Below are positions 14,201 to 26,700 of a stretch of 64,000 nt of DNA, piece by piece; position 1 is the first letter of the stretch; the number at the start of each line of letters is the position of its first letter. The stretch spans positions 130,434 through 194,433 of the forward strand of contig VXBA01000886.1 of assembly GCA_013399895.1 (NCBI GenBank), read 5' to 3'. Under the pieces are notes generated by a model. It made no database searches. It was not told the DNA's origin and saw nothing but the letters and a program-made list of their open reading frames with translations. This DNA comes from Serilophus lunatus (lineage: Eukaryota > Chordata > Aves > Passeriformes > Eurylaimidae). The position numbers and the translations under genes are program-made.

Positions 14201-17200
14201 ATTGTCTGACAAAGCAAGTCTTTCACACATTAGTTATAAGCCATGACAGAAATTTTATTCCCCCAGCATACTCTGAACATGGAATATATAATTCCGGAAT
14301 CATTTCAATACATAATGCTTCTACTTAACTTCCAGATGACATCACTTCTTGGCGATGCTCTAGTACAGTAAAACAGATTCACAAAGCTGATAAAAAATGC
14401 TTAAAGCTAAAGGGAAGGAAACAAAGAACAGGAAAAAGCAGAGACAGATGAAAAGAGTTCCATATATATTTTGGAAAAAACCACAATGCCAACTATTGCA
14501 AAACTAAGAAATATACAGAGAACCACAGAACAGACATCCTAAGTCATATGAAATCTATGTTTTTATGCAGTGTACTCAGAAAAAGTATTATATTCAAACA
14601 GTATGCCAAAGAATACCAAGCATAGTAAGGCAGCCAGTTCTTGTCGAAGTCTACTCCTAAAAACCCAAGTCGCTTATAATCTAAAACCAATTATTTTCTG
14701 TGTGGGTTTTTCCTTTGTTTCGCTTTGAATTTTCCAAATTTTCCATTTTAGGAAAATATTTTTTCCCACATATAAGACCTATTTGTGTTCATATCTGGAA
14801 GCCGAGCCTAACTAGGAAAATTAAAATATTTATATTTTCACATGCATTTAAATATCTCTCATAAACCCCTGTTTGAGTTTTAGTCTAATTTGAAAAGCAA
14901 TGAGCTTAGATTGTTGCCGGGAAATTAATCCTTGCTTTCACTCCTTGTTTTGGCCCGTCAAACAGAAACTTAACTTCTGAAAGGTTAATTTTTACTTCAA
15001 TTGCTAAAAAGAGGCTGCCCTGTACAAGAGCCTAGTTTCCTAGTCAGACAATGGCTTTATCAGAGAGCTTACTGTCCAGTCATTGAACTGCTCATGTCAA
15101 TGTCAAGTTGAAATACCATCATACTCATGCCAACTTAATGAGAAAGTGTTCAGGCACTTACTAGCTAAGTCTTACTTTTCTCTCTTTTACAAGCCGTTTC
15201 TGAGCCAGCTTCACATTCAATACAAGCCAAAATTGTTGGGAAACAAAACACATGATGGTTTTGCTGCCATATAAGGAAAAGAGCTGCGAGCAACCATTTC
15301 TAATTCCTGTTGATAGAAGGAAAATCTGTGGAGAAGGATCTTTTATATCTTTCATAGCCACTGTTAGTTAGAAAACAACATGTATTCTCTTCTCTTTATC
15401 AACCAGTGAGGATGACAGATCTTGCCAGATTTTAAGTCATCTTTGTTGCCATCATGCTTCCTCCTTTCTAGGTTGAATGGGGACAGAAAGAAGTTAGGCA
15501 TTTTATGGGACAGGCTGTCCCCCTCAGGAACAGGTTACCTCACAGCTGACATTTCAGAAGAGTAGATGGAACCTCACATCCACTGAGCTGCAATGGCATG
15601 ATGCCGCTGGGCCCACTGTTTTGGAAATGCACTTCTTGTTTAAGTACTGCCTTTGGAGGCTTAGACTTTTGGGGAGAGGACTGGAAGATGAGTGTGCTTT
15701 GGAGAGCTCTAGAAATCCTAATTTACTAGGCATGAGATCACTGCAAGGCCATCACTTCCAGGTGCTACTACTTGCAGACACTGCAGCATCTTTGAATTCA
15801 CACGAGCCAACCTGTGCCATCTTATGAAATCAGTCTAAAGAATGATAAATTACCTTCCTCTGTACTGAACTGGATCCAAAATGGAGCAGACTGTACAGGA
15901 AACCATCACTTTAAAAATAAAAATCCATCCAAGGCACAGTTTCAGGATGATGTCAACTAAGATAGTACATTATCTGGAAAATATCTGAGAGACACAGCAG
16001 GAGTCAAACAGCTACTGCAATTCACCCAAGAGCTTAGGCCATTAAATTCTTTATGCTAAAGAGTTATGTGGATGGTGGGCTGGATGCAGCTGTGACAGTA
16101 GGAATGATGATATAAACTGTTTCTTTTATATGTTGTACAAGATAAACAGATAACTGGCTAGAACTTTTTAAGCTGATCGACATCAGAAAGTTGTTAGGTT
16201 CCAGTGAGACCCCTTTGAAAATGTAATATATTCTTCCTGTTATCAAACCACCAAAACCTGTGTTTTAAACAATTTTTAAAGAAAAAAACCCACCAAAAAC
16301 TGGGATGATAAAAGTTCCCTTTTTCATGAGTAATCCAGAATCTATTACATCAGTGGTCATCAATGGCTACAAAGAGAAGAAACATTCTGTTACTAGTAAT
16401 CTTTGGTATTTATTACACAGAGAAGAAAATTAAACTTTTTGAGTCATATTCAACACAAAATTTGCAAACACACTTTTTTACAAGGACTAAGATGCCCAGG
16501 AGCAAAGCAGTCAGACTCGAGAGGCTAACAACTCATATTTTGCATGGGATGCTTGGACCTGCCATCCTCACTGAGGCATCCTTGAAGAAATCAGGAGAAA
16601 ATATTTGTGTAAATCACATGCTCTTGACAAAGCATGGAGCACTGAACACATACATTTCTAACATATTTGCCATTAAAATATACAGAATTTCCTCCATACT
16701 TCAAGGAAAGCAATCCTGCAATGCTTAGATGAATGTGGATTGAGCTGTAGAACTATTTTTTAAGTGATACATTTTAAAAACTGAAATGGCCTTCTTAAAA
16801 GGAGGGTTTACTCTTTCAACCTGAGCTAAAATTCAACTCAAGAGAAACTACTCTACTATGATGAAATGTATTAAATGGAGAATTACATGAATTAGCATGT
16901 AGTCCGAGCATCAGAAAAAATAACAGTGTCAAATGGCACAACCTGAAGCACCCAGAGTGTGTTGCACTGTGCCTGATACCCAGTTCAGACTTCCAGATTA
17001 CTCCTTCATATAAGGAGTGTATAAATGACATTGTAGATTTGGTGGTCTGCTGGCAGAAGAACTCGTTCTAATACGATTTAAGAGAAGAGTGGCTATTCCA
17101 GAGGAATTGACACTAAGGAGGTACGTTTCACTTAGATCGCTGTGTACATGGTATGTTCTACTGAAAGTAATGAGGAAAGAAGAGAAATGCTGGGGTCATG

Positions 17201-19149
17201 ACACTATATGTACTGTGACCTGTATGTCCTTTAGTTTAAAGTTCAGACTTCAGGTGAACTGTGAATGTCAGATTACTGTGTGAATTTATGATCATCACTC
17301 TTACTCCAGGGATTCTACTTCCCCGAGGACCTCATATAAATATTTGCCCTGTCTCAACCTTTCATTTTGTTCCTCAAAGATCCATTGAAAAGGTATCAGT
17401 ATCACAGCTGCAGTCCAATGTCAGCCAAAAACAAAGTACAAAAAGTTCTGCTGAGCTGCAACTCACTGCACTGAGCTGAACAAAAGCTTCTTTCCTGAAG
17501 AATAGCAAAGGCTCTACTTCTGACAAAAGCTCGCTTCCTTTTCTAGCTCTTTAGGATTCAGCATCATGACTTCAGGGATAACAGTAGATGTGCAGAGGTT
17601 ATGTGGAGATTTCTGAGATCTAAGATTCGGTTCCTGTTATATTTCATTAATCACTGTGCTACCTGGCTATGATACTTTCATTTTCAGGTATAGAAATTAG
17701 CCTGCTGAGATAAACCGTTCTGAGACACCCATCTTTAGAACTGGAATGTTGTTCTGGAGTTGTGTTCATCAAGGGCACTATCTTTCCTTTGACATTTGTA
17801 AATTAATTTCAAGTATTATACAATGTTAAATATTTTAAATATTGATTTATAAATTACTATCATTTGATCTGGCCTCTGTAAACATTGCGGGTCCATTCCT
17901 GACAAAGGCTAGTGCTTGAATTTCTAGCAAAAATCTAAGCAAGTTTTAAATGCCTTGCAAGCTTGATCTCTTTGCAGTAAACACAGTGGCAAAAACATCC
18001 TATCATTTTCAAGACCACTGTAGGGGAAGGAGTGGACCTTGCACAAGAGATGGTGAGAAGATAGGCTGATTTAAGGATTTCTCTTTTTGTTCAAGAAACC
18101 TTTTGGTAAATGGGATGCTTAGGCTTGGATTTCTTGCCCTCTTCAGCCTCTCAGAATAGTTTACTCCCTGAAAAGACAACTATTTCACAGACGACCTTGA
18201 AGCCCCCCCACAAGGTGGGCGAGGAAAGCTGTTAAGAAGGCTTGGAGAGGAAAAGTTTTGCAGTCTTTCATGCCCAGCATGTACACACGTCATTAAGTTT
18301 AATATTCTTGTATTTGGAAAATAAATTTTTCTTTAGTCCTTCAACTGCCTGGAATTTTGAGGGTACTTGCATTACCTTCTTTTACAACCATTAAATGCTA
18401 CTGTTAGGAAGGAATTTTTTTTGTTTCAGTTTAAGCACTGGGGATCCCTTACTGTAATGTTGATTCATGCACATCTACTTGTTCTTTTTTCAGCACCTTA
18501 AGTAATGGAAAGTAAAACAATTTGAAAAACTTGTTCATTTTAAACTTGTGTCAAGAGGCTACACTACACTAGCTACAATTTTAATCACAGAATATACTCA
18601 TATTTGCCTGACTTTATGAGGTGCATGAAGTATGAGGCCTATTTGAACGAAAAAGGTCATAAAAATGGATCATAATAAATGGAATGTCGTCTAAATGTAG
18701 CAAGAAGTCTCATGTTTTCACAGAATTGTTTGAAGGAAATTATATGAAGCACTCATACTAGAAAAGAAATACACAACGCAGAAATAGAATTCCGGTGTAA
18801 AGATTAATGTGATGCAAAAAAAAGATCATTTTTTGAGTTAAATAAATCTCTTGTTAGCCTCATCTCATAAAACAGCCACACATTTACTCTGTATAACAAC
18901 CAATTTTCATTTCCATCGAAACAATTTTGAAGTTAAAAAACACAGTTTGAAATTTATAGCATGAAAGACAGAGGAGTTATTCTTCAAACCCATTACTATG
19001 GAATCAAGACTTAAAGCAGCTCACATTTAGCGCGTATTGTATTTTTTCGCACTGTGTTTACAGCACTCTGTCAATTTATTTTCTTAAGTGCACACAAGCT
19101 GTTGAAGTGTCCTGCAAGTACTTTGATCATATTAAAAAAAAAAAAAAAA
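8210..19149. other. Intronic DNA, mostly featureless
   Basis: AT-rich unique sequence, with a weak MIR-like scrap near 11155-11245 and a 16-A homopolymer at 13275-13290. The longest open frame, 152 codons on the minus strand at 10546-11004, has no domain, signal or repeat that I recognise and no supporting splice or promoter context. Confidence 0.6.
11155..11245 (+). mobile_element. Possible second MIR-like scrap
   Basis: The words tgtcatcttggccaagccac, then accagctcag, then cttcccatttcacaaaa occur in the right order to resemble the MIR segments gtgaccttgggcaagtcac, cctcag and cccatctgtaaaa. Insertions between the blocks would be needed. This could be chance. Confidence 0.3.
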
Positions 19150-19168
19150 NNNNNNNNNNNNNNNNNNN
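19150..19168. other. Assembly gap (19 N)
   Basis: Nineteen N bases are bounded on the left by 16 consecutive A (19134-19149) and on the right by five T. The true length and content are unknown. The homopolymer context suggests a sequencing or joining failure. Confidence 0.99.
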
Positions 19169-22100
19169 TTTTTGTATCTGAAAAACTATCATGAAAAAAC
19201 ATTATCCCTTTCTTATCTTGTGAGAAGGCCAGCAAAGTGTGATTACATCTGGCTGGTCACTAGGAACAACCCAGACACTGAGCTTCTGGAGTGTTGCACC
19301 ACCTACAACTCATACAGCCCCAGGGTAGCAAAAGGCACACAGAAGCTCTGTGACTGTAACTGTGGTATCAGCGCCAAGAAACTTTTGCTTTCCACTGAAG
19401 TAAGGAGAGCTTCTGTTAGTTCCTAGTGATATTCCATCTTTCAGTAGTAAGTTCGGTAAGTTATTTTCTGAGATGATGAAAGTCTTAAAATTCTTGCACA
19501 CTGGGCTTTGTGCTAGGAACACTGATACACTGTCAGACATTAAACAATTTGTCATGCATAAAAGGTTGGGCACTATATTTATCATTCTATTTTCAGCCTG
19601 AAAATTACATGGCCTGTATAAGCACACTCATACTGTTTTGAAAAAGGAAATGTTGATTAAAATACTCTAGACGAGTTACTTCTATGAAGTAATAAAAATA
19701 AAATCTAATAAATAAACACTTTAAACCATACCAAACATGAAAGGAAACAAAATGTTAGAATTAAATTTTCATTGGATGACTGCTTTTAAAGTTCGCTGTC
19801 TTCATTAAATTCCCTACGAATTTAATGACAATAATTGGCAAAATAGAACTTTATTTTCAAGTTTATTGTTGCATTCTGCAAAAAAGCATAATCTAACCAT
19901 GTCACATCTAACATGTATGCAGCAAAGATTGGCAAAAGCATATAAAATGGTTTTCTTCATCTCCAAATTATTGAGTTAGCTAAAATGTTCTATTTGTAGG
20001 AAAGTCATAAAGAATTTATGGAAGGACAATGTCTAATTAGTACCTGAAGTTGTACTGGGCTGCTGATTCTAATTAATAACACTCCTAACGGTGTTCAAAG
20101 GCATTGAAGTAAAATGAAAGTCTTCAGAAATGCACTGAACCATTTAATGCCTAGATATTGAAGAGATAAGCCTGCTATAAAAGCCTAAAATAGGTTAGAC
20201 AGATTAGACTGGCAGATAAAACAGAGAAAGAAACTAGAGGCAAATAAAATACACAATCAGGTATGAAAGAGACAAATATGCTTGAAAAGAAACAAATACA
20301 GAGAGACAAAAAAGTAATACAATTTGAGGAAAAGCTTATGCTTGGTTATAAAAACATTATTGTAACATAGTTTTAAATATCATGCATGCTATAAAGGAAA
20401 ACATTTCCATATACCATAGCTGCTTTAAATTACAGACACTCCAAAAGAAAACCAACCTTTCACCTTTTTTATGCAAAAGCAATTAACATTCCCTGGGGGA
20501 TAGTGTTATGACATATATCTGTTACACTGAACCAGCTCCTCTGATCAAATTTATCAAATCCAAATAATCTGATACTGCAAGAAATATGCCACAGCATTAC
20601 TATACTTAGTGGAGCAAAATAAGGACTTGTAGACCATCTTGTGCCGTTAAAATGACACCCTATTCTCTGTTTCTTTACAACTATATACAGAGCTCAGCTG
20701 TAATATTTCAATTGTAGACAATGAGGGTTTGGTAAGATGATCCCCACCTTGAACTTTGTTCTTGGCTATGAGCTGATCCAGACTCCAAGCAGAATTTTAC
20801 ATACATACATACATTCATAAATTAGAACATGAGAGAAAAAATAAATCTCAATATATTACACCCATAATATTTGTTAATCCAAAGAAGCACAAGGCCAAGC
20901 TGCAGTCGAAGCAGCCATGAGATCACACGCAGGGTTTTCATTTTCCATTACACACCCACAGAGTATAGCTGGGGAGCAAAGTGATTGCTATGTATTGATG
21001 CTACCGGGTATCCAGGAGGGATGATAAGAGCCCACTGAAATTGCTGAGTGACTAAAGAAAAGTGAATTATACCTTTCTGAAGACTGACAGAGTGTGTGCC
21101 ACCCAGACCTCTGGGATGTCCCCTCAAAGGTGTGCCACTCCCAAGAAACTGAAGCATGCAGTTCAAAGGCTGCATGCTGGCAATTGCTGCAAAATCTGTA
21201 ATGATCATACGGGGTGACGGAAGGGGAGCTCCAGAAGGACTTTTCTTTTTTGCATTTTCAGAGCAGCCTGAACATTGATGGAGAAACACTTCTGAGGCAA
21301 CACTACTGAAGGGGAGAGTGACTGCAACCACACACTAATGAGCACCGGTTGCCCATGCTGAGCAGAAAGCTCACCAGTACCCACCAGGCCACAGACCTGG
21401 CCTGTTTTAACACTTTACCCTAACCAGATTCCCCAGCTCCAGCCAGCTGATCAGCTCAGCTTTAACTAAAAAAAAAAAAAAATCCGGTGCAGCTGGAGGG
21501 AGGTTGGTAATCATTCATTCTGCAAGACAGAAAGACAGCGAGGCAGAGGTTAAGAAAATTCCCCGTTAGATGACAAGAAATCCTCCCTTTTAAAATTTTT
21601 GTACATCTCTAATAGCAGTTCCTCTAGCATAAACTTGAAGCAGGCTGACTCTGTGTAAACATCCTCCCCTTCTCTCTGCTGCACTGGGTCTCCCACTTAT
21701 CCCCCACCGGCAGCTGTGGCTTGAGAGGCAAACAGTGATCATGCTGTTCTGTGCACAATGACAGACAAATAAAAGAACAAGCAAGCTTGGGAGATTTCAA
21801 ATCTAGAGCCGAGGGATTTTCTAACTTTCACTGTGTCTTTGTGATTCTCCCACTGAACTAGAGAGCTGTTTTCTTCAATAAATGAAGCCCGTAATAAACA
21901 TCTCTCCTTGTGTCTCTCCAGAGCCCTTAGGGAGCTCAGCAATAGCGGAGTGTAGAAATTTGCAGAAAGGTGTCCTCTGATAGATTTGACTTACACAACA
22001 TCAGTTGCTAGAAACTGCCAAGAAGTGGGAAATGGGATGTCTCAAGACACCTATGGACTCTAGCCATTAAAAATCATTGTATCAAATGAATATTTGAGCT

Positions 22101-22783
22101 TTATTTCAAAGAAGTGTTTGATTCCATCAAACTATTTTTGAAGCATAAAGGTTTATTTTTAATAACATTTTGCCTTTCATATCTTCCTTGTACATTCAAT
22201 TCACAGTTCCTTTCCTTAAGAGCACAAAAAATCTGGTACATTAATTAGCCAATTTAGATTTCAAAATGTGTTTTCTCATGGAATAATGAACTTGAAATAT
22301 ACTTAGTAAAATATACAATGAATACGATTCTAAAGTTGAAAAAGGCAAGGGCAGCTGGTAACTAGACCTCACATCTGCAAAGTATGAGTAAGTATGGTGG
22401 AGGACAGTTTCAAAGTGTCTTGTCTCAGCAGGGTATTATCATGGTACATATTGTGCATGCAAGACACTTAGAAACTCTCATAAATGTACTTAGAAGAACT
22501 GAGAAGCAAGTGCTTTGTAATCTTTAATCAGCCCAACATTCAAAGTCTGCTGAAATTAGAGAGGATCTTTTCAGCACAGTTAAGGTAAGGTATTTCACAG
22601 AGAGTATTTAAAAACAAACTCAGGAAAGTCATTGCTGGAAAAATTCTTGTCTTTTCCCCTCACAAGGACCTATCTGCCCAGCCATTCTAAGACTGATCCA
22701 AGTCTTCTTTAACAATAAACACCACATTTTTACCATAATCAGAATCACTTCTCATTTAAAAGTTATCTGAATTTCTGTTCTAA
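19169..22783. other. Intronic DNA; moderate GC rise at about 20890-21760
   Basis: Between 20890 and 21760 GC is visibly higher than in the flanks, with several CAGCTG-type words near 21430-21500 and a 16-base A run at about 21468. I recognise neither an exon nor a repeat there. A 127-codon minus frame at 20948-21331 resembles nothing known. Confidence 0.5.
20796..20818. repeat. (ACAT)n short microsatellite
   Basis: About four acat units followed by a degenerate unit (attcat). Confidence 0.75.
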
Positions 22784-22788
22784 CTTAC
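22784..22788. repeat. Left target-site duplication of the solo LTR (CTTAC)
   Basis: CTTAC directly precedes the TG that opens the LTR and is repeated directly after its last base at 23761-23765. With the preceding A, which is shared with the LTR end on the right, six bases match. Confidence 0.8.
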
Positions 22789-22986
22789 TGTATTGCATTT
22801 TCGGTGGCCAGGTTTTGGTAGCAGCGAGGGGGGTGGAAAGGGGGGGTGCTGAGGGGGAGGCTTCTTCTAGAAGCTGCTGGAAGTTTCCCCATGTCCAGCA
22901 GAGCCAATGCCAGCCGGCTCCAAGCCGGGACCACCACAGACCGAGGCCGGGCCAATCAGCAGTTAAAGGAACACCTCTGTGATAAC

Positions 22987-22997
22987 AGATTTAAGAA
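22987..22997 (+). promoter_or_regulatory. TATA-like box of the LTR promoter
   Basis: The word agatttaagaa occupies the place where related copies, as I recall them, carry a better tatttaag box. The substitution suggests a weakened promoter. Transcription from it would run antisense to PCDH9. Confidence 0.45.
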
Positions 22998-23566
22998 GGA
23001 AGGGAAAAAAAAGGGTTTAGCTGAAGACGGCTGCTGGAGAGGAACAGAGTGAGAACTGGTGAAGAACAACGCAGACACCGAGGTCAGTGGAGAAGGAGGG
23101 GGAGGAGATGCTCTTGGCGCCGGAGCTGAGATCCACCTGCAGCCCCGTGGGGAAGACCATGGTGAAGCAGCTGTGCCCCTGCAGCCCATGGAGGAGCCCA
23201 CGCTGGAGCAGCCCGTACCTGGAGGACTGCACCCTGTGGAGAATGACCCATGTGGCAGCAGTGTCTGAAGGGCTGCTGCCCATGGGATGGCCTTTCACCA
23301 GAGCAGTGTGTGACAGGGACTGTCTCCTGTGAGAGAGACTCACACTGGACCAGTTCGTGAAGAGCTGTCTCCCGTGGGAGCAACTCCATGGGAATGCATT
23401 GCAAGGACTCCTCCCCACAGAGAGGCTGGGAACAACAGCTGACCATAACCCCCCTCCCTGTCTCCCTGCACCACTGGGGGAGAGGAGGTTGAACGCGAAG
23501 GAGGAGAGAGTGCGGGGGAAAGGTGTCTTTTATTGTTTCTCACTCTTTAGCTCTGATCTTGTCAGT

Positions 23567-23572
23567 AATAAA
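23567..23572 (+). terminator. LTR polyadenylation signal AATAAA
   Basis: An intact AATAAA lies about 190 bases before the LTR end, in the position expected for the R/U5 part of a retroviral LTR. It acts on plus-strand transcripts, so it should not truncate PCDH9. Confidence 0.6.
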
Positions 23573-23760
23573 TTTTAACTAGTATCCCCACATGGACTCT
23601 GTTTTGCCTGTGACAGTGATTAGCAAGGAATCTTTTATGGTCCTTATCTCAACTTGCGAAGCCTTTCGTTATATTTTCTCTCCTCTGCTGTGTTGCAGGG
23701 GGGAGTGAGAGGGTGGCTGTAGTTGCGCCCCTGGCACCCAGCCCAGGTTAAACCACTATA

Positions 23761-23765
23761 CTTAC
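23761..23765. repeat. Right target-site duplication of the solo LTR (CTTAC)
   Basis: Identical to 22784-22788. The match fixes both LTR edges independently of family knowledge. Confidence 0.8.
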
Positions 23766-26700
23766 ACATCATCAGCAAAATGACTTATCTAAATCTGAAC
23801 TGCAGAATTATTTGTAGGCTAAATGTGAAAGTCACAAACATGGATATTCAGATCTTGTATTCACAGAGCTGGCAATTAGAAAAGCCATCTTTGACTTCCT
23901 ACTGGCACTGACAGGAAAGTCATTGAGAAGTACAGGAATTTACAGTCTTTTCAGAGTAGTCTTATCTCTCTAAAATATTTGCGTGCAACTTAGAATGATG
24001 GAAATGAAAACAAATATGAAGAAGTATGTAAAATATCCCCAACATAGTAATTCTACTGCTTATTTACAAAGATATATTAGCTGTTTGTACACTTAGCAGC
24101 TCAACGCTCCAACACATGAAGTTAGTGATTCTGGTATAGTTAGTAATAACTCTCTGATTGCACTGTATAATTTGGATTGGACATGGACGCAACAGATTCT
24201 GGAAGGCTTCTAAATGCTGTTTGGATGATCTAGACAGATGTGTTACAACAGTATGCCAGCTCTCACAGCAATGACATACAAAATCTCTATTATTATCAAT
24301 AGAAACATGATAGATGTTGCTTCATCTTCAAAAAAAAAAAAATAATAACACAGAAGTGGTTTAAAGTCTTCAGTATTTAGAAGACAAGAGAGAATGCCTG
24401 TACAAGAGGCAAAAAACCCGTAGGGTCACTGAGATGAGCTAGAATTTTATGGGAGACGGTAAAAAACCCAACAATATGCAACATTTTCTGAAATAAAAAG
24501 GTAGACTAACAGGGAAAATGTAAGCCACACAAAATTATCTTAAATTTTATAAATATCAAATATTGTTACATATTTATATATTCTCTTAATTATTTGAAAT
24601 ATTGTCAATTAAATTATATACATGCAAACACACACAGATTTTAAAAGCATGTTCTATACAAGATTATTATATGTATGAATATATAACAAAAAAAGTAAGA
24701 TAGGTATTACTAATTTCCTATGTGTTTAGTCACTTTGCCAGTTATGCCATAACTGTAGCACCTTGTCAATATAGGTTTCTTACAAGCATGTCAAGAAAAA
24801 GAAAAGACTTTCAAAGTAACTCTCAAAGTGAAAATAAGTAAAAAGACTAAGCTTAGGGGATATCCCACAAAACAAACTTCAAGTAATAACAGAAAAATTA
24901 AACTATACTATATCAATTAAACTACCTTTTTATATAGTGCATGCATAACAATGCTGTGCTGAAAGCATCTTTGTCAGAATCTTATCCTCAGAATCCTACT
25001 CATTGTGTGTCCTATGTCTATACATTCGAAAGGACAAAAAAAGCCGAATTTACCTTGGCACAGTTCATTAAGTCAGCAGATTTTTTCACTGCTGAAAGAA
25101 GCTGATCTTGTATTGCATTATTATTGGCTACATTATCATCTTATCACCCTCAATATCACTTCCTTTAGCACTGACAGTGTGGTGAGTGCTGTAGAGAAAC
25201 AAGAATTTCACAGTGACAATGCTATGACTGTTCATTAATGCGTAACTTCGAAATGCTCGTAGCTTTTTAGTTTGCATACATGTTTATACTTGAGACAGGA
25301 CTTTGAACGTCAGGAGAATTGTGTAAAGATAAATGGTGGTTTGTCTAGAGTCAGTAACTAATAAATAACCACCTTGGCTTTAATCCTTTCCTCTGCCCTG
25401 GGAGGATACTGGAGGCAATGAGAAACAAGTTCCCAATCCCTTCTTCTCAACCTCAGTCTCCGGCCCATTACTTATGAGGCAGCTAGAATCTGTGACACTG
25501 ACTGAGGGCTTTTCACAAACCCAAGATGAATGGATGTCTCTTTACTGTTCATTGTTCCCACTTCTTCCCTTCTCCTGTACCCATCCCTAAGGAGATCAGT
25601 ATCACATTTTGAGTTGGAGGAAATTGGTTGAGATTGTTCACCTTTTTGTGAATAGCTTATTAATTATCAGACCTGTTAATGAAGATATGCACCCCTTATA
25701 TATTTATTACTACTATCAAAAAAAAATTATGAAAATTGATAAATTGATACATTATATCAAAGTGAATGAGATTTTTATTTCTGTTGGCATGACCACCATG
25801 GGGTTTTTTGGTTTTCATTATGCCTTAAACTCCAAAATTTTTATAAACTTTTTTGTTTCAAGTCCAATCTTCTCTTTTCTCCAGTCCAATTATAGCATTT
25901 TTGACATTCATATGATACAATACAAACAGAGGACAGATTTTAGTTTAAAATTCTCTGCCAACTGTATCTTTATACAGTTTTGTTTACAAGCTGACACAAT
26001 CAAAATTCTGTCTCTGGTTTCCTGAGTTACTTCGCAACTGGGGACTTGATCTTGAAACATAGATACAACTTTCTTTAATTTCCTAAAAGGGATTATCTGT
26101 AGAATTGGCATCAATGCTGTAGAATGTTCTGCAAATACAGAGACCAAGGCACATGGGATCTAGATGTGACAGTATGCTCTTGAAGTTATTGTTTATATAA
26201 ACATTGTCTGTAATCAAAACATTAAATCAGATAATAACAATAATGAGTCATGGTGTATTTAATCTCTTTAATTGACAAATAATAATGAAAATGAGTATTA
26301 TTCTTCTGACATGTTAGCATATATTCTACAAAAAATTTTAAACCAAGGGTAATTTCATTTTTTATGCTTTTTTAATAAAGCATTTTCTTCACTCCTTGCA
26401 TCTCTTTCTACAAACTTTATCATCCCTCTTCTCATATAATACTCAAAAATGTCATCTCAGAATAACCTTTTGCTTGACCTTTCAGCAGATAAATATTGTC
26501 TAAAGATATCAAACTTATATTTTCCAATTTTCAACTTTAAAATCATCAAGAGCAAAAAATATACTAAGAAATACTGTTCTGATTCTTGTTCTTGAGCTCA
26601 AAATAGTAAACTATAATTTGACTAATTTGATTAATTTTTGTTTTTTCTCCTAATCTCAGCAATGTCAATTAAACACTTTCAATTGTAATGATATCAAAAG

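Larger units (their letters stand above)
22789..23760 (+). mobile_element. Solo LTR of an avian endogenous retrovirus
   Basis: A sharply bounded block of 972 bases, far richer in GC than its flanks. It begins TG and ends TA (probably a decayed CA). It is flanked on both sides by CTTAC (22784-22788 and 23761-23765), a target-site duplication of 5 bp, or 6 if the shared A is counted. Inside are a G-rich 5' part, a TATA-like agatttaagaa at about 22987-22997, repeated cccatggaggagcccacgctgg-type subunits in the middle (about 23140-23400), and an AATAAA at 23567-23572. I recognise the text as a high-copy LTR of bird genomes, but I cannot assign the ERV class; a 5-6 bp duplication fits ERVL or ERVK. 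No gag, pol or env lies beside it. Many stop-poor frames inside are composition artefacts. Confidence 0.88.

Noticed and set aside
20948..21331. 127-codon minus-strand frame in the GC-elevated segment
   Set aside because: Resembles no protein I know and has no flanking splice signals that I trust.
23017..23446. Several overlapping 67-133 codon frames on both strands
   Set aside because: They lie wholly inside the solo LTR, whose GC-rich internal repeats are stop-poor. Not retroviral genes.
25609..26025. 138-codon plus-strand frame rich in hydrophobic residues
   Set aside because: Composition (Ile, Phe, Tyr, Lys) follows the local AT richness. No recognisable membrane-protein family.
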